In this document: positions 63,572 through 64,000 of the stretch, piece by piece
Layout of the letters: each line of letters starts with the position of its first letter
Numbering within the stretch: position 1 is the stretch's first letter
DNA from: Acidobacteriota bacterium
GTDB taxonomy: Bacteria; Acidobacteriota; Vicinamibacteria; Vicinamibacterales; UBA823
NCBI GenBank assembly: GCA_002730525.1
Contig: PCAK01000027.1
Location: forward strand, 47,429 to 111,428
Direction: 5' to 3'
DNA length: 64,000 nucleotides
The notes under the pieces: model-generated
Databases searched by the model: none
The model's input: the letters and a program-made list of their open reading frames with translations, nothing else
What the model was told of the DNA's origin: nothing
Program-made: the position numbers and the translations under genes

Positions 63572-64000
63572 GTGGCGAGCAAGAAAGCGAGCGTCAACAG
63601 GCAGAGCCCGCGCATAGCCGAGGATGCCCGCGGTTCCGGGAGGCCCGGCGCCAAGTCGGACGCGGTGCGTGAGCGAGCGATTCTGGCTCTGCTGAGTGAG
63701 AAGACACTCGGCGTCGCGGCGGAGAAGTGTGGCGTTAACGAGAAGACCCTGCGGCGCTGGCTGGCCGGTGACGAAGCGTTCAAGAAGGCCTACACCGAAG
63801 CGCGTCAGGCCACCTTCGAGGCGGGGATGGGTCGCGTCCAGGCGCTGACCGCGCGAGCCGTGGAGACGCTCGAGGAGTTGCTCGACGCCACGCAGTCTCC
63901 GAACGTCCGGTTGGGCGCAGCTCGCACGGTGGCCGAGATGGGCATCCACCAGCACGACGCCGAGACGATCCTGCGGAAGCTCGAGGAGGTCGAAGCCGCG
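63572..64000 (+). CDS. Terminase-small-subunit-like HTH protein, N-terminal part (cut by window end)
   Basis: 143 residues from GTG at 63572 with no stop before the edge. A basic start (MASKKASVNRQSPRIAED) is followed by a helix-turn-helix, AILALLSEKTLGVAAEKCGV and NEKTLRRWLAGDEAFKKAY, then helical repeats VQALTARAVETLEELLDATQ and NVRLGAARTVAEMGI. This is the layout of phage-like terminase small subunit/HTH proteins of integrated elements. The C-terminus ends in a coiled segment (AETILRKLEEVEAA) still open. Beside an integrase remnant it supports a prophage or similar element continuing to the right. Confidence 0.65.
   Translation, partial: MASKKASVNRQSPRIAEDARGSGRPGAKSDAVRERAILALLSEKTLGVAAEKCGVNEKTLRRWLAGDEAFKKAYTEARQATFEAGMGRVQALTARAVETLEELLDATQSPNVRLGAARTVAEMGIHQHDAETILRKLEEVEAA

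Overview
The window is GC-rich chromosomal DNA of a Gram-negative bacterium: it carries lpxC, an Omp85 outer-membrane protein with a TamB-like partner, and at least five predicted lipoproteins. The mix of genes (B12-dependent ribonucleotide reductase, IPT/SMP-30 protein beside uvrA, EgtD, CmoA, acyl-CoA carboxylase, ECF sigma factors with FN3 and TPR lipoproteins) looks to me like Acidobacteriota, possibly Vicinamibacteria. That placement is inference from gene content; no rRNA gene is present to confirm it.

Layout. 1-7.4 kb: a lipoprotein gene cut by the left edge (minus), HNH endonuclease, IPT/SMP-30 protein, uvrA, a clear intrinsic terminator, lpxC. 6.0-8.7 kb (minus): an operon of ECF sigma factor, STAS protein, 88-residue unknown and a radical-SAM protein with a permuted SPASM domain. 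8.9-10.8 kb: lysA and tmk. 10.7-14.3 kb (minus): rplU-rpmA-obg-nadD-rsfS-comF with ATGA overlaps. 14.4-15.5 kb: TPR protein and lipoprotein. 15.6-21.5 kb: dprA, topA, trmFO, xerC. 21.4-28.1 kb: an accessory block holding two frameshifted regulator genes, an ABC-F ATPase, and an ECF sigma/anti-sigma/secreted protein/lipoprotein module. This block separates xerC from hslVU (28.2-30.2 kb), which lie together in many bacteria.

30.2-36.3 kb: FN3 lipoprotein, transaldolase-like protein and a three-part acyl-CoA carboxylase (beta, biotin carboxylase, biotin carrier). 36.3-44.1 kb: TamB-like protein, Omp85 protein and a SurA-like chaperone, an outer-membrane biogenesis cluster. 44.1-46.5 kb (minus): membrane methyltransferase, cmoA, CPBP protease. 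46.6-49.6 kb: nrdJ behind two promoter candidates, a NrdR-like box and a leader that ends in a terminator-like hairpin. 49.8-51.8 kb: small membrane protein, DUF547 protein and an SDR. 52.2-59.2 kb (minus): tRNA-Leu, then the protein quality-control run tig-clpP-clpX-lon-engB, and rpmE. 59.4-62.6 kb: egtD, AI-2E family permease, TerB-like protein and a secreted unknown.

The right end (62.7-64.0 kb) is a mobile-element scar: a decayed minus-strand gene, the C-terminal part of a tyrosine integrase running into a 47-nt tRNA-Lys 3' fragment (probable att site), and the start of a terminase-small-subunit-like gene cut by the window end. GC-rich hairpin repeats related to one another sit just after the stop codons of several genes (33.95, 49.65, 51.77, 52.15 and 61.98 kb).
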